DNA from: Alphaproteobacteria bacterium
GTDB taxonomy: Bacteria; Pseudomonadota; Alphaproteobacteria; UBA9655
Length of the DNA stretch: 45,596 nucleotides
Assembly: GCA_017992885.1 (NCBI GenBank)
Contig: JAGONT010000018.1
Coordinates: 1-45,596 of the forward strand
Direction: 5' to 3'
A program made the translations under genes and the position numbers. Shown here piece after piece: positions 18,757-27,654 of this stretch (position 1 is the first letter of the stretch; each line of letters starts with the position of its first letter). The notes beneath the pieces are model-generated. The model saw only the letters and a program-made list of their open reading frames with translations, was not told where the DNA came from and did not search any database.

Positions 18757-20724
18757 ATGAGTGTTGATAACTCTTTTTTCTCAAAAATTGTAAAAAATTT
18801 AACGGCAGTGACGCTTATGGCTCTCTCTTCTGTTTCAGCTTTTGCTATGAGCAGTTCCGAGAGTAAAGTGATCACGCCCTCCCGTAAAGTAACACGGGCA
18901 TCCGACGATCAACAACTTACCCTCCTTTCTTCTCGCATAGGATTTCAAGGGGGCTTAAGCGATATTGAAGAGATTAAGATCGAAGCTCAGTCTAATGATG
19001 GACCGTGGAAACTCATATGGCAGTTAAATATGGGTGATCCAGCAAGTGAATCTCAACTAGGAGTTCATGTGTATGGTCCAGAAACGGATGGAAATGCAAA
19101 TACTTGGTCAACAAGTCAGCATGATACCTACCGAGTAGCGGGTGATAATCCTGACGCTAGGATCCCTCATTCAGCGGTTTCTTTTAAACTATTGAATAAA
19201 GACATACAGAAAGATGCAACATATGAACTTATTGTTAGTCATCGCACCAAGGAGACAGGGCCCCTTGTAAGAATTTATGATCCGGGTACTGGGGGTTACA
19301 TTAACCTTCAGAAGTTACCTCAATCTTCAGAGTTTATAGACACATCGTTTGATCTTAAAGAGTGGAATGTAGAATCTATGCGCGGTGGAGCAAGGGGTCC
19401 AGAGGAGTCGCTGGCGAAGGAAACTTCATACCTCAGCTTTATAAATGGTAAAAGCGATATTCATTCTTTGACGCTGAAGTCTAATGGAAAAACTATAAAA
19501 CAGGTAATCTTGGGTGATGCGACAAGTGAATCGCAACCAGGAGTTCATGTGTATGCCCCAGAAAAAGATCCAGGAGATATTAAGACAAACCAATGGTCAA
19601 AAGCTCACGAACCAACACACTATTTCCGAACAGCTGGAGATAACTTAAACGCCATCAATAAGCATGCAACACTTAGTTTTAAGCTCTCCAATGAGTTAGT
19701 GCAAATCAACTCTGGTTATAGGTTGTCTGTAACGCACCGTTCTGCTCCAGGAGCAAAGATTAAGATGTTCGATGTAAGGACGAAGGCCTTCCAAACTCCT
19801 ATGGATCTTACGCCATCAAAAAGCTTTATTACGCAAGAATTTCCTCTCGATCCAAGCCTAATTATGCTTATGCTTGGGCAGTACGAAAAGCTTAGCATTA
19901 TTGCCGTCGTCAATCCAGACACTTGCAATACCATTAATGATGCAGTTAAAACTAAACCTGCCCTACAGTATTTACCAGCAGGGGCAAAATTAAGCCGATA
20001 TCCAAAACATGCCTACCATATCACCTTAGACTGTTTTAATCATGACCACCACCCAGATCCGATGCAGCATATCCCGTTTGGGATCCCAGAGAAAGACTAT
20101 CTGTATAATGTGATAAAAGACTTTGCTACCCACCCAGAAAGAGAATCCGTGGCTTATAAGGGAGAGTGTTATGATCTTCAGTTATGGACTCATATAAAAA
20201 TTCCCGGCGGAGATAAGCTCAAGCATATTCATTTTTCCCTAACGGAAAGAACATCAGATAAGGTACTTAACATTGATAGTTTGCCTAAAATCATAAGCAG
20301 CAAAAACGGTGAAGTTATGTCTGCACATTTTGTGTTACGAGTTGGCATTCAAGAAAAGCTTCCTACTGATTGGGCAAGAATTGTTCTACATGATACTCCT
20401 CAGGCAGCTTCTTCTCGTTCTAGTGCAACTTCTTATGGAAGCAATTTGCTTAATGAAGCTACAAAAAGCCAACAAATAGGTCCTTATCGTCTTTCAACTA
20501 AGTTAAAACCACATATTTCTGTTGCCCGTCTTGTGCCTAAAGTGGGTCGTTCATTTGCTGGAGAGCACGATTTTGAAGCTTTACAAAAAATTTATAAAGC
20601 CGTCGCTACTCCATACACAAAGGTTCCAATCCTTATCGACAAGCTGAATGTCATGACACAATTAAATCGCAAAAAGATCCTTTTAGGAAATCCTCAACAA
20701 TTGCCGAGTATTTCAACAATATAA
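18757..20724 (+). CDS. Exported two-repeat protein with possible 2H phosphoesterase-like C-terminus
   Basis: A 655-aa protein with ATG preceded by AAAGGAAAAA. Residues 1-30 are a signal peptide (ALSSVSAFA). Two homologous beta-rich repeats follow, about 54-188 and 224-350. Shared motifs are GDPASESQLGVHVYGPE / GDATSESQPGVHVYAPE, RVAGDN / RTAGDN, AVSFKLLNKD / TLSFKLSNEL and LIVSHRT / LSVTHRS. The C-terminal half has HITL (421-424) and HISV (586-589), the H-x-T/S pair expected in LigT-type 2H phosphoesterases, though their spacing (about 165 residues) is longer than usual. There is also a His cluster (NHDHHPDP, 428-435). A TATAAT at 18719-18724 may be its -10. No family name is recognised for the repeats; the 2H assignment is tentative. 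Confidence 0.75.
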   Translation: MSVDNSFFSKIVKNLTAVTLMALSSVSAFAMSSSESKVITPSRKVTRASDDQQLTLLSSRIGFQGGLSDIEEIKIEAQSNDGPWKLIWQLNMGDPASESQLGVHVYGPETDGNANTWSTSQHDTYRVAGDNPDARIPHSAVSFKLLNKDIQKDATYELIVSHRTKETGPLVRIYDPGTGGYINLQKLPQSSEFIDTSFDLKEWNVESMRGGARGPEESLAKETSYLSFINGKSDIHSLTLKSNGKTIKQVILGDATSESQPGVHVYAPEKDPGDIKTNQWSKAHEPTHYFRTAGDNLNAINKHATLSFKLSNELVQINSGYRLSVTHRSAPGAKIKMFDVRTKAFQTPMDLTPSKSFITQEFPLDPSLIMLMLGQYEKLSIIAVVNPDTCNTINDAVKTKPALQYLPAGAKLSRYPKHAYHITLDCFNHDHHPDPMQHIPFGIPEKDYLYNVIKDFATHPERESVAYKGECYDLQLWTHIKIPGGDKLKHIHFSLTERTSDKVLNIDSLPKIISSKNGEVMSAHFVLRVGIQEKLPTDWARIVLHDTPQAASSRSSATSYGSNLLNEATKSQQIGPYRLSTKLKPHISVARLVPKVGRSFAGEHDFEALQKIYKAVATPYTKVPILIDKLNVMTQLNRKKILLGNPQQLPSISTI

Positions 20725-20837
20725 ATTGAGACTTGCCCTTTCATTTTCTTTCCAAAGGGTGAGTATCATCGCTTTTTAGGTTGCGCATATTCTAGATCTG
20801 CTTTAGACCAATGATCAGATTTGCATAGGGAGCTCAA

Positions 20838-21951
20838 ATGCGCACTGAAATTGAATCCTTTGTCCATGAAATCGAGGAGAATATTTCTCTCCTCAGGAGG
20901 AGACTTTGACTGGGATGAAGCCCAAAAGCGTCTTCACACGCTAGAAATAGACGCCCAAAACCCCACATTGTGGGATAATCCTCAGCAGGCTCAAAAAATA
21001 ATGCGGGAGAGAGATCAGCTTTCTCAATCTCTGGAACAAGTACAGAACATTGAGCAAAATTTAAAAGATACACTCGAGCTCTTAGAACTAGGTGAAATGG
21101 AAGAAGATCAAGACCTTCTCAATGGCGCCGAGAAAGATATCGAACTCCTGCATCAAAAAGTTCAACGTTTACGACTCGAGACTCTTCTCTCGGGCGAAGC
21201 AGATGCCAACAATTGTTTTATTGAGGTTCATGCCGGAGCTGGCGGTACGGAAGCCCAGGATTGGGCCTTAATGTTAACACGGATGTATACCCGCTGGGCG
21301 GAAGCGAATGGGTATAAAATTGATTGGATTGAGGAAAGCGCAGGAGAAGAGGCAGGAGTTAAGTCTGCAACCTTCAAAATAGGATCTCATAAAGACGCCA
21401 ACCATCCTTATGGGTGGCTTAAAGGAGAGAGTGGCGTTCACCGCCTCGTACGCATTTCTCCCTTTGATTCAAATGCCCGTCGACACACGAGCTTTGCTTC
21501 CGTATGGGTTTATCCTGAGGTTGATGAAAGCATTAACATTGAAATAGAAGAAAAAGATTTAAGGATTGACACCTATCGAGCCTCAGGAGCAGGAGGCCAA
21601 CATGTCAATAAAACCGATAGCGCCATACGCATCACCCACATTCCGACAGGGGTCGTCGTTCAGTGTCAAAACGATCGATCTCAGCATCGAAATCGTGCTC
21701 AAGCCATGAACATGCTTAAAGCTCGTCTTTATGAGGTAGAACTCAAGAAACGAGAAGAAGCAGCACAAGCTTCAGCCGCCACTAAATCAGAAATAGGATG
21801 GGGTCATCAAATTCGCTCTTATGTTCTCCACCCCTACCAAATGGTTAAAGATTTAAGAACCAATGTGGAAAAAGGCAACGCACACGGTGTCTTAGAAGGT
21901 AATATTAATGCCTTTCTGGAAGCCACCCTCGCTCAAAAAATTAATTCTTAG
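20838..21951 (+). CDS. prfB: Peptide chain release factor 2, expressed by +1 programmed frameshift
   Basis: The true start is ATG 20838, with AGGGAG 5 nt upstream. It reads MRTEIESFVHEIEENISL and on to codon 23 (CTT), then meets in-frame TGA at 20907-20909. Skipping base 20907 continues as GAC TGG GAT into the long frame ending at 21951, giving about 370 aa, close to the normal RF2 length. RF2 frees peptides at UGA/UAA stops. The tripeptide anticodon SPF (RISPFDSNARRHTSF) and the catalytic GGQ (GAGGQHVNKTDSAIR) are present. A continuous frame can be opened from TTG 20821, but it gives a non-homologous N-terminus. Autoregulation: low RF2 favours frameshifting at its own UGA. Joined coordinates are 20838..20906 and 20908..21951. 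Confidence 0.95.
20895..20910 (+). promoter_or_regulatory. prfB +1 programmed frameshift signal
   Basis: The site is AGGAGG (internal Shine-Dalgarno, 20895-20900), 3-nt spacer AGA, slippery CTT (20904-20906), TGA (20907-20909), then C. The layout and the 3-nt spacing match the classic bacterial prfB recoding site (AGGGGG-TAT-CTT-TGA-C). The internal SD pairs with 16S rRNA and drives P-site tRNA-Leu slippage from CTT to TTT. Confidence 0.93.
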
Positions 21952-22157
21952 TTGATAACTATAATTTTGTTCACGAGGCATAAATACTTAACACTTTCTT
22001 AACAAACTTAAAACGAAACGTAACAAAATTTTATCAAATTTACTCTTAAAACTCTCGTTCCTAACGCATTGATAAGCTATGATATAACCTATTAAAGGTT
22101 TTAATTTCACTTTAAGTGGAGGAAAAACGCCAACAAAGACTCAGGATACTAAATAAG

Positions 22158-23504
22158 ATGCGTAAATTTTTTGGAACAGACGGAATTCGAGGACAAGCGA
22201 ATAGCGAACCTTTTACACCCCATACCTTGACTCGATTAGGACAAGCCATTGGTTTAAATTTTATGCGGGGCGATCACCAGCATCGTGTTGTCATTGGAAA
22301 AGACACACGCCTTTCCGGATATATGGTGGAAGCTGCTCTTGCCTCAGGTCTTGTCTCTGTAGGAATGGATGTTGCCTTCGTAGGACCGCTTCCAACTCCA
22401 GCTGTATCCATGCTTACACGCTCATTAAGAGCAGATGTGGGGGTGATGATTTCTGCCTCTCATAATCCTTATGCAGATAACGGGATTAAGCTATTTGACC
22501 CAGATGGATTTAAACTCTCTGATGAAGCAGAACGAGAAATAGAAGCACGATTTGAGTCTTTTCCTTTTTTAGTCACTCCCCCTTATTTAGGACAAATGAT
22601 TCATTTAAACGATGCCATGGGCCGTTATATAGAGTCTGTAAAAAGTAGCCTTCCCCGCCATATGAATTTTGAAAACTTACGCGTTGTTGTGGATTGTGCG
22701 AATGGCGCTGCTTATAAAGTAGCTCCCTTAGTTCTCAAAGAACTTGGAGCAACCGTTATTCCCCTTTGTATTTCTCCTAACGGTCAAAATATTAATGACA
22801 AATGCGGTGCAACATACCCTCAACTCATGTGCGAAAAAGTAAAAGAAGTAGGAGCTCATGTAGGAATCGCCTTTGATGGGGATGCAGATCGTGTCATTTT
22901 TGCTGATGAGCATGGACAAGTCATCGATGGAGATCAAATCATGGCCATTATTGCCATGAGCTGGCAGGAGCGTGGACTTTTAAAAGGCAAAGGACTTGTA
23001 ACAACATTAATGTCCAACTTAGGACTAGAACAATATTTAGCAAAAAACGGCCTTTCTATTATTCGGACACCCGTAGGTGATCGTTATGTATCCGAGACAA
23101 TGCGAGATCAAGGGTATAATTTGGGAGGAGAACAATCAGGCCATGTTATTTTATCTGACTATGCAACGGCAGGAGATGGACTTTTAACAGCCCTTCAAAT
23201 TCTTTCTATTCTGATTTTAAAACAAAAACCTGCGAGCCGTGTGCTCAAACTTTTTGCTCCTCTCCCTCAGGTTTTAAGAAGTGTGCGACTGCCCTCTTCC
23301 ACCCTTAAAATGCCCGGCGTCGAAAATATTTTTGAGAATGCCCGTAAAAAGCTTGGAAAAAATGGTCGTCTTCTTGTTCGACCTTCCGGCACCGAGCCTT
23401 TGATTCGAATTATGGCCGAAGGTAAAAGTCAAAAACTTGCCAGAGATACTGTTGATTCCATTGTTAACGCTTTGACCTCTCTCTCGCAAAAGGCCGTTGC
23501 TTAA
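22158..23504 (+). CDS. glmM: Phosphoglucosamine mutase
   Basis: A 448-aa enzyme converting glucosamine-6-phosphate to glucosamine-1-phosphate, on the way to UDP-GlcNAc. I start it at ATG 22158 ([12 protein letters not shown]), as in all family members; the extra 14 upstream codons are not conserved. The phosphoserine is S101 in [14 protein letters not shown]. The Mg loop is FDGDADRV, the sugar loop GGEQSGH, and the phosphate-binding loop [10 protein letters not shown]. It is cytoplasmic and presumably has its own promoter in the 200-bp gap after prfB. It is convergent with the wbpG operon. Confidence 0.97.
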   Translation: MRKFFGTDGIRGQANSEPFTPHTLTRLGQAIGLNFMRGDHQHRVVIGKDTRLSGYMVEAALASGLVSVGMDVAFVGPLPTPAVSMLTRSLRADVGVMISASHNPYADNGIKLFDPDGFKLSDEAEREIEARFESFPFLVTPPYLGQMIHLNDAMGRYIESVKSSLPRHMNFENLRVVVDCANGAAYKVAPLVLKELGATVIPLCISPNGQNINDKCGATYPQLMCEKVKEVGAHVGIAFDGDADRVIFADEHGQVIDGDQIMAIIAMSWQERGLLKGKGLVTTLMSNLGLEQYLAKNGLSIIRTPVGDRYVSETMRDQGYNLGGEQSGHVILSDYATAGDGLLTALQILSILILKQKPASRVLKLFAPLPQVLRSVRLPSSTLKMPGVENIFENARKKLGKNGRLLVRPSGTEPLIRIMAEGKSQKLARDTVDSIVNALTSLSQKAVA

Positions 23505-23580
23505 GCAATTGAGTTCACAGGCAACTTTGAGTGTTGCTTAGTAAATGTTTTCAATTGATTCGTAAAAAAATTCATGCTCA

Positions 23581-23614
23581 TGAGGAAGGACCTTCCTCAC
23601 TTCTAGAAGTTTTT
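23581..23614. terminator. Candidate bidirectional terminator between glmM and wbpG
   Basis: A near-perfect palindrome (TGAGGAAGG A CCTTCCTCA, 23581-23599) is directly followed by ACTTCTAGAAGT and a run of five T (23610-23614), suiting plus-strand termination after glmM. On the minus strand a T7 run follows the first hairpin about 8 nt later, so it may also stop the convergent wbpG operon. The rest of the 256-bp gap shows no credible gene. Confidence 0.55.
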
Positions 23615-23760
23615 AACAGAAAGACGCACGTCATTTTTAAATGCGCCCTGCTGCTGTACTTCTTTCTAGAATTTAAACAGAAAACTATTTTTTCAATAGA
23701 AACATTGGATACACTAGCATTCGAAATATTACTTTTAATATTACTTATTATAAAATAAAA

Positions 23761-24903
23761 TCATTTAAAGAATTTAAAAATTTTCCTTATCCCATCCTTA
23801 ATTTTATGAAAAAGTACCTCATTCGCAAATTCAGAGTAATGACGAGGTTTTCTATTAAAACATTCTGTAAATTCGTGGCTGTTCATATTTAATTTTTTAA
23901 TAATAAATTCTTCATCAATACGGCGGTCATTTTCATTATAAGAGGGAATTGAAAGTTGAGCTAATGCCTCTTCTCTGGTGATCTCATTAGACATAATCAT
24001 ACTTGAAAGATGAGCTTTTCGTTTGTCGTAGTTAAAGCGGGTAGGGAGATAATAACTTTGAAACCATTTTGTCCACCTTGATTCATGGTGTTTATCCCCA
24101 TAATTTTTCCAACCTACTTCACGTTGAAGATATGCGATAGCTTCTTCCCTATGATAAGGAAGATAATCAAGAGGACGAATACGCTTAAGTTTAAAAACAT
24201 AAGGGTAATAAATATAATTTTTATAAACACTTAACAAAGGATATTTTTTTAAGGGACGCTCTCCAAACTTGGCATGAATAGCCTTAAGGTTGCGCGAGTC
24301 CATTGCGTTATATCCCCAGTTTTTAGGGAGAATAGATTCAGTAGCATAATTACCACCGGATAAAAAGTAATTAATATTCATTTCGCGTGTTTTATCATAA
24401 AGGACAGCAAAAAAAACATGATCTTGAGGAACATCTTGGTTAGCAACACCAGCACGTATATAGGCTCGTTGCAAATCTTGAATTTCTTCCCAATCAATCA
24501 CTTTAGTATAAAGATCAATGTTTAATTTTCTAACAAGCATTTCAATATTATGAACGGCTATTTCTGAGTTCCATCCCGCATCTACGTGTATAGCAAGAGG
24601 TCGTAGGCCAAAATCTTTCACAACTAAGCAAGCGAGATAAGAGCTATCCACGCCTCCCGAAAGTCCGATGACGCAATCATAAGGCTTTCCTTCACCATCC
24701 TTACGAATTTGGTCTAAAATTTTATTAAGTTTTGGGCGCCCAGTGTCTGGATGCCAATTATGAGGTATGATGACCTTTTCAACATGCGTACAATGATTGC
24801 AATAACCTCGTTCATCGAATGAAATATCAATATCTGTCGTGTCTACCACACAACGTAAACACATTTGATAGGGACGTTGAAAGGTCTTCGTGCTTTTATC
24901 CAT
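23761..24903 (-). CDS. wbpG: N-acetyl sugar amidotransferase (WbpG/PseA-like)
   Basis: A 380-aa protein of the adenine nucleotide alpha-hydrolase (PP-loop) fold, with SGGVDSS at residues 82-88. An N-terminal zinc-like set CxxC...CxxC (C15, C18, C35, C38) is also present. Such enzymes use ammonia from a HisH/HisF pair to turn an N-acetyl group on a nucleotide sugar into acetamidino. The order hisH-hisF-wbpG matches the Pseudomonas aeruginosa O5 locus that makes a ManNAc(3NAm)A derivative. Here it is the last gene, 10 bp after hisF. The pseudaminic/legionaminic analogue PseA is an alternative specificity. Confidence 0.9.
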   Translation of the reverse strand: MDKSTKTFQRPYQMCLRCVVDTTDIDISFDERGYCNHCTHVEKVIIPHNWHPDTGRPKLNKILDQIRKDGEGKPYDCVIGLSGGVDSSYLACLVVKDFGLRPLAIHVDAGWNSEIAVHNIEMLVRKLNIDLYTKVIDWEEIQDLQRAYIRAGVANQDVPQDHVFFAVLYDKTREMNINYFLSGGNYATESILPKNWGYNAMDSRNLKAIHAKFGERPLKKYPLLSVYKNYIYYPYVFKLKRIRPLDYLPYHREEAIAYLQREVGWKNYGDKHHESRWTKWFQSYYLPTRFNYDKRKAHLSSMIMSNEITREEALAQLSIPSYNENDRRIDEEFIIKKLNMNSHEFTECFNRKPRHYSEFANEVLFHKIKDGIRKIFKFFK

Positions 24904-24913
24904 TTTATAATCC

Positions 24914-25672
24914 TTATACTATCAAAGACTCAACGTCAGCAATGCTTGGATACGTAAGTAAAGGAGCATCTAATTTTCCGATAAGTGTAAATAAAGATCC
25001 TGCAGCAATAGCAGACGCTCCAGCATCGACAGCTGATTTTAAATCCGACAGATTTGAGGCTCCACAGCATGCAATGACAGGAATATCTAACTGCTTAGTA
25101 ACAGCTTCAATAAGATCTAAGTTGTAACCTTTTTTCGTTCCATCTCGATCAATGTCAGATAAAAAAATCTCGCCTGCTCCCATATCCTGGACTTTCTTTG
25201 CATAGTCAATAGGACAGATGTCATGTTTTTTTGTGCCATGGTGAGAAAAAACTTTCCACTGACCATCAGGCATAGTTCTAACATCAATAGAGGCGACGAT
25301 ACTCTGCGATCCAAAATGAGAGGCGGCTTCTTTAAGTAAAGCAAGATTCTCATGAAGAGAAGAGTTTATTGCTATTTTTTCAGCCCCACGTGTAAGTATC
25401 TCACCTATCTGTTTAACTGTTTTTACTCCGCCACCGTAACAAAAAGGCATAAAAGCTTCTTGAGCAACCTCCTGAATCAGATTTAACCGTGGCTCGTGAC
25501 CTTGAGGGGTTGCAGAGATATCTAAAAGGATAATTTCATCTACTTGCTTTTCGTTAAAAATACGAATCGCATTCACAACATCTCCAAGGTATCTCCACTC
25601 TTTAAATTCACGAGTCTTAACTAAAGCTGGGCCATCAACAAGTAATATGGGAATAATGCGTTTAAGTAACAT
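24914..25672 (-). CDS. hisF2: HisF-like ammonia-channelling cyclase of the amidino-sugar module
   Basis: A 252-aa (beta/alpha)8 barrel closely resembling imidazole glycerol phosphate synthase subunit HisF. It keeps the two catalytic aspartates (IPILLVDG near the N-terminus and ASIDVR in mid-chain) and phosphate-binding segments (FCYGGGVKT, SDIDRDGT). It lies between hisH2 and wbpG, with 17- and 10-bp gaps, and no other histidine-biosynthesis gene is near. This fits a dedicated ammonia donor for WbpG better than histidine synthesis. Some loops depart from the CLDV pattern of true HisF, as in HisF2 proteins. Confidence 0.88.
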   Translation of the reverse strand: MLLKRIIPILLVDGPALVKTREFKEWRYLGDVVNAIRIFNEKQVDEIILLDISATPQGHEPRLNLIQEVAQEAFMPFCYGGGVKTVKQIGEILTRGAEKIAINSSLHENLALLKEAASHFGSQSIVASIDVRTMPDGQWKVFSHHGTKKHDICPIDYAKKVQDMGAGEIFLSDIDRDGTKKGYNLDLIEAVTKQLDIPVIACCGASNLSDLKSAVDAGASAIAAGSLFTLIGKLDAPLLTYPSIADVESLIV

Positions 25673-25689
25673 ATCCAGCGTAACCTTCT

Positions 25690-26304
25690 TTATACGTTAA
25701 GAAAATTTTGGAAAAGGCGCATTCCGTACTTATGGCTTTTTTCCGGATGGAATTGCACACCAAAAATATTTTCAGCTTCAACGGCAGCTACAAAATCATG
25801 CCCATAATGGCAGAGAGCCGAGATGTTCTCTTTATTATCGCACTGGACATAGTAGGAGTGAACAAAATAGAATTTTTGAGGATCAGTTAATGATCCAAAG
25901 AGGCGTTGCCCTTGCTGTGGCAAAACTTTATTCCAAGACATATGAGGAACTTTTATTGGGTTTGTCTTGACTGGACGAAAACGTACACATCTTCCTTTAA
26001 TCCAACCAAATCCTAAAGTATTACCTTCTTCACTTCCCTCAGTCATGAGCTGCATCCCAACACAAATCCCAAGGATAGGCTTTTTTTGTATTTCAATGCA
26101 TTCTCGCAAAGGATCTGTGAAACCTGTTTCATTAAGGTTATTCCATACAGCTGCTGCAGAGCCAATACCTGGAAGAATAATTTTATCGCTATCTTTCAAA
26201 TCTTTCGGATTATGGATAACTTTGGGATAAAAATTAAGATACTTTAACATATTCACAACAGAGTGAATATTTGCTAAACCATGATCAATAATTACTATAG
26301 ACAT
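25690..26304 (-). CDS. hisH2: HisH-like glutamine amidotransferase of the amidino-sugar module
   Basis: A 204-aa class I glutaminase that releases ammonia from glutamine. The nucleophile is C81 in GICVGMQL, and the His/Glu partners are H186 and E188 in VQFHPEKSH. The opening MSIVIIDHGLANIHSVVNML is typical of HisH. It is the first gene of the hisH2-hisF2-wbpG operon, divergent from wzx across 60 bp. The glutaminase triad is complete, so it should be active. Confidence 0.9.
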   Translation of the reverse strand: MSIVIIDHGLANIHSVVNMLKYLNFYPKVIHNPKDLKDSDKIILPGIGSAAAVWNNLNETGFTDPLRECIEIQKKPILGICVGMQLMTEGSEEGNTLGFGWIKGRCVRFRPVKTNPIKVPHMSWNKVLPQQGQRLFGSLTDPQKFYFVHSYYVQCDNKENISALCHYGHDFVAAVEAENIFGVQFHPEKSHKYGMRLFQNFLNV

Positions 26305-26328
26305 TTCAATGTTTATAATTTAAGTGGT

Positions 26329-26339
26329 TGTGTTACACA
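26329..26339. promoter_or_regulatory. Small palindrome in the divergent hisH2/wzx promoter region
   Basis: TGTGTTACACA is a perfect 5-1-5 palindrome in the 60-bp gap that must hold both promoters of the polysaccharide island. It could be an operator coordinating the two arms. There is no evidence beyond symmetry and position. Confidence 0.2.
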
Positions 26340-26364
26340 CTAAGATAGAGAGAAAGCTAACTGT

Positions 26365-27654
26365 ATGTCAAGGGCTTTAGATAGATTATTAAAAGTGGCT
26401 ATCCCCTTTAAAGAATATTTACATACTATGACCATTGTCTTTACAGGTTCAACTTTTGCAGAGATGATCCCTATTTGTATGGCGCCCTTCCTTACTAGGC
26501 TTTATATACCAGAGGATTTTGGGCGCTATGGTCTTATAATTTCTGTCTCTGCCCTCTTGGCTCAATTTTCAACTCTGCGTTATGAGAACTCTATTATTAT
26601 TGCTAAAGACTCTCAAGAAGTTTTTTTTACTTGGAAGCTTTGTGAATACTTAATTTTTACCATTCATGTTTTATTTATTTTAGCTATGACGGTAACTTAT
26701 AGTATAGTAGAAATGTTGCTGCCAAACTACAGCTGGGGGAACAGCTTTTTTCTTATTCCTTTGGTTAGTTTAGGGAGTGCTTTATTCCGTGTACAAATTC
26801 TTGTAAATAATAGGAATGAAAATTTTTCTTTTGCTTCCAGAATTAAGGTGGTGCAAGCATCACTTATAGCAACTTTTAGTATTACTTTGGGAATAATATA
26901 TGTCCAAGATGGACTTATATGGGCTCTTATCTTAGGTAATTTAGGGGGTGTTTTATTTCTACGACCCAAATTAACCAACTTCCCACCTCCAGAAATAAAA
27001 AAACTGATGGAAGTTGCAAAGCGCTATAGTAATTTTGCATATTATGCTCTTCCCGGTGAGCTTGTTAATAATGCCACAAGCCGGTATCCTCTTATGGTCT
27101 TTCCTTTTTTATTTGGTAATGAAATAGCAGGGTATTTAACTCTTTCTTACCGTGTTGTCGCGATGCCAGCACGGTTTGTTGCGAATGCAGTTTCAGAGGT
27201 TTTTTTTCAACGAGCAAGCAAAGAAATGAGAGATAAGCATGATTGTCGACATTTGTTTTTATTAACAGCGGGGGTTTTATTAATAATTGGCCTCCTCGGT
27301 TTTGGAAGTTTATATCTCTTAAGTGATCATATTTTTGAAGTATTTTTTGGAGAACAATGGAAAAATACAGGAGAATATATAAAATTTCTCATTCCTCTTT
27401 TCTTAGTGAGTTTTGTCGTTTCCCCTCTAAGCTCAATGATTTATGTAGCGGAAAAACAAAAATGGGATTTCTTTTGGCATATGGGTAATCTGATATTGAT
27501 AACATCAAGCAGCTTAGGGAGTTATTTCTTTTTTGAAAAAATCGAAGCCGTCCTCTTAGCTTTTGTTATGGCGGGCAGTTGCGCCTATTTTGTTTATTTT
27601 ATAATGTTACTTATGCTTACAAAAGGAAACCCTCATGAAATTAAAAGAACATAG
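26365..27654 (+). CDS. Wzx-type polysaccharide flippase (MATE/MOP superfamily)
   Basis: A 429-aa protein with about 12 hydrophobic helices and little else. The N-terminal region (STFAEMIPICMAPFLTRLYI, then PEDFGRYGL) has the conserved pattern of O-antigen flippases of the polysaccharide transport family. These move undecaprenyl-linked oligosaccharide units across the inner membrane. It is the first gene of the plus-strand arm of the island; the downstream glycosyltransferase start overlaps it by 20 bp. It matches a Wzx/Wzy-dependent pathway together with the polymerase-like gene at 29.4 kb. Confidence 0.88.
   Translation: MSRALDRLLKVAIPFKEYLHTMTIVFTGSTFAEMIPICMAPFLTRLYIPEDFGRYGLIISVSALLAQFSTLRYENSIIIAKDSQEVFFTWKLCEYLIFTIHVLFILAMTVTYSIVEMLLPNYSWGNSFFLIPLVSLGSALFRVQILVNNRNENFSFASRIKVVQASLIATFSITLGIIYVQDGLIWALILGNLGGVLFLRPKLTNFPPPEIKKLMEVAKRYSNFAYYALPGELVNNATSRYPLMVFPFLFGNEIAGYLTLSYRVVAMPARFVANAVSEVFFQRASKEMRDKHDCRHLFLLTAGVLLIIGLLGFGSLYLLSDHIFEVFFGEQWKNTGEYIKFLIPLFLVSFVVSPLSSMIYVAEKQKWDFFWHMGNLILITSSSLGSYFFFEKIEAVLLAFVMAGSCAYFVYFIMLLMLTKGNPHEIKRT

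Noticed and set aside
20735-20757. CCCTTT/AAAGGG hairpin after the repeat/2H-like gene as a terminator
   Set aside because: The stem is only 6 bp with a 12-nt loop, and no T-run follows closely.
20821-20907. TTG-initiated continuous frame for prfB
   Set aside because: Its first 29 residues do not resemble RF2, while ATG 20838 plus the +1 frameshift gives the conserved N-terminus.
23531-23758. Plus-strand 75-codon frame after glmM
   Set aside because: It runs through the terminator hairpins, is low-complexity hydrophobic at the end and has no convincing start.
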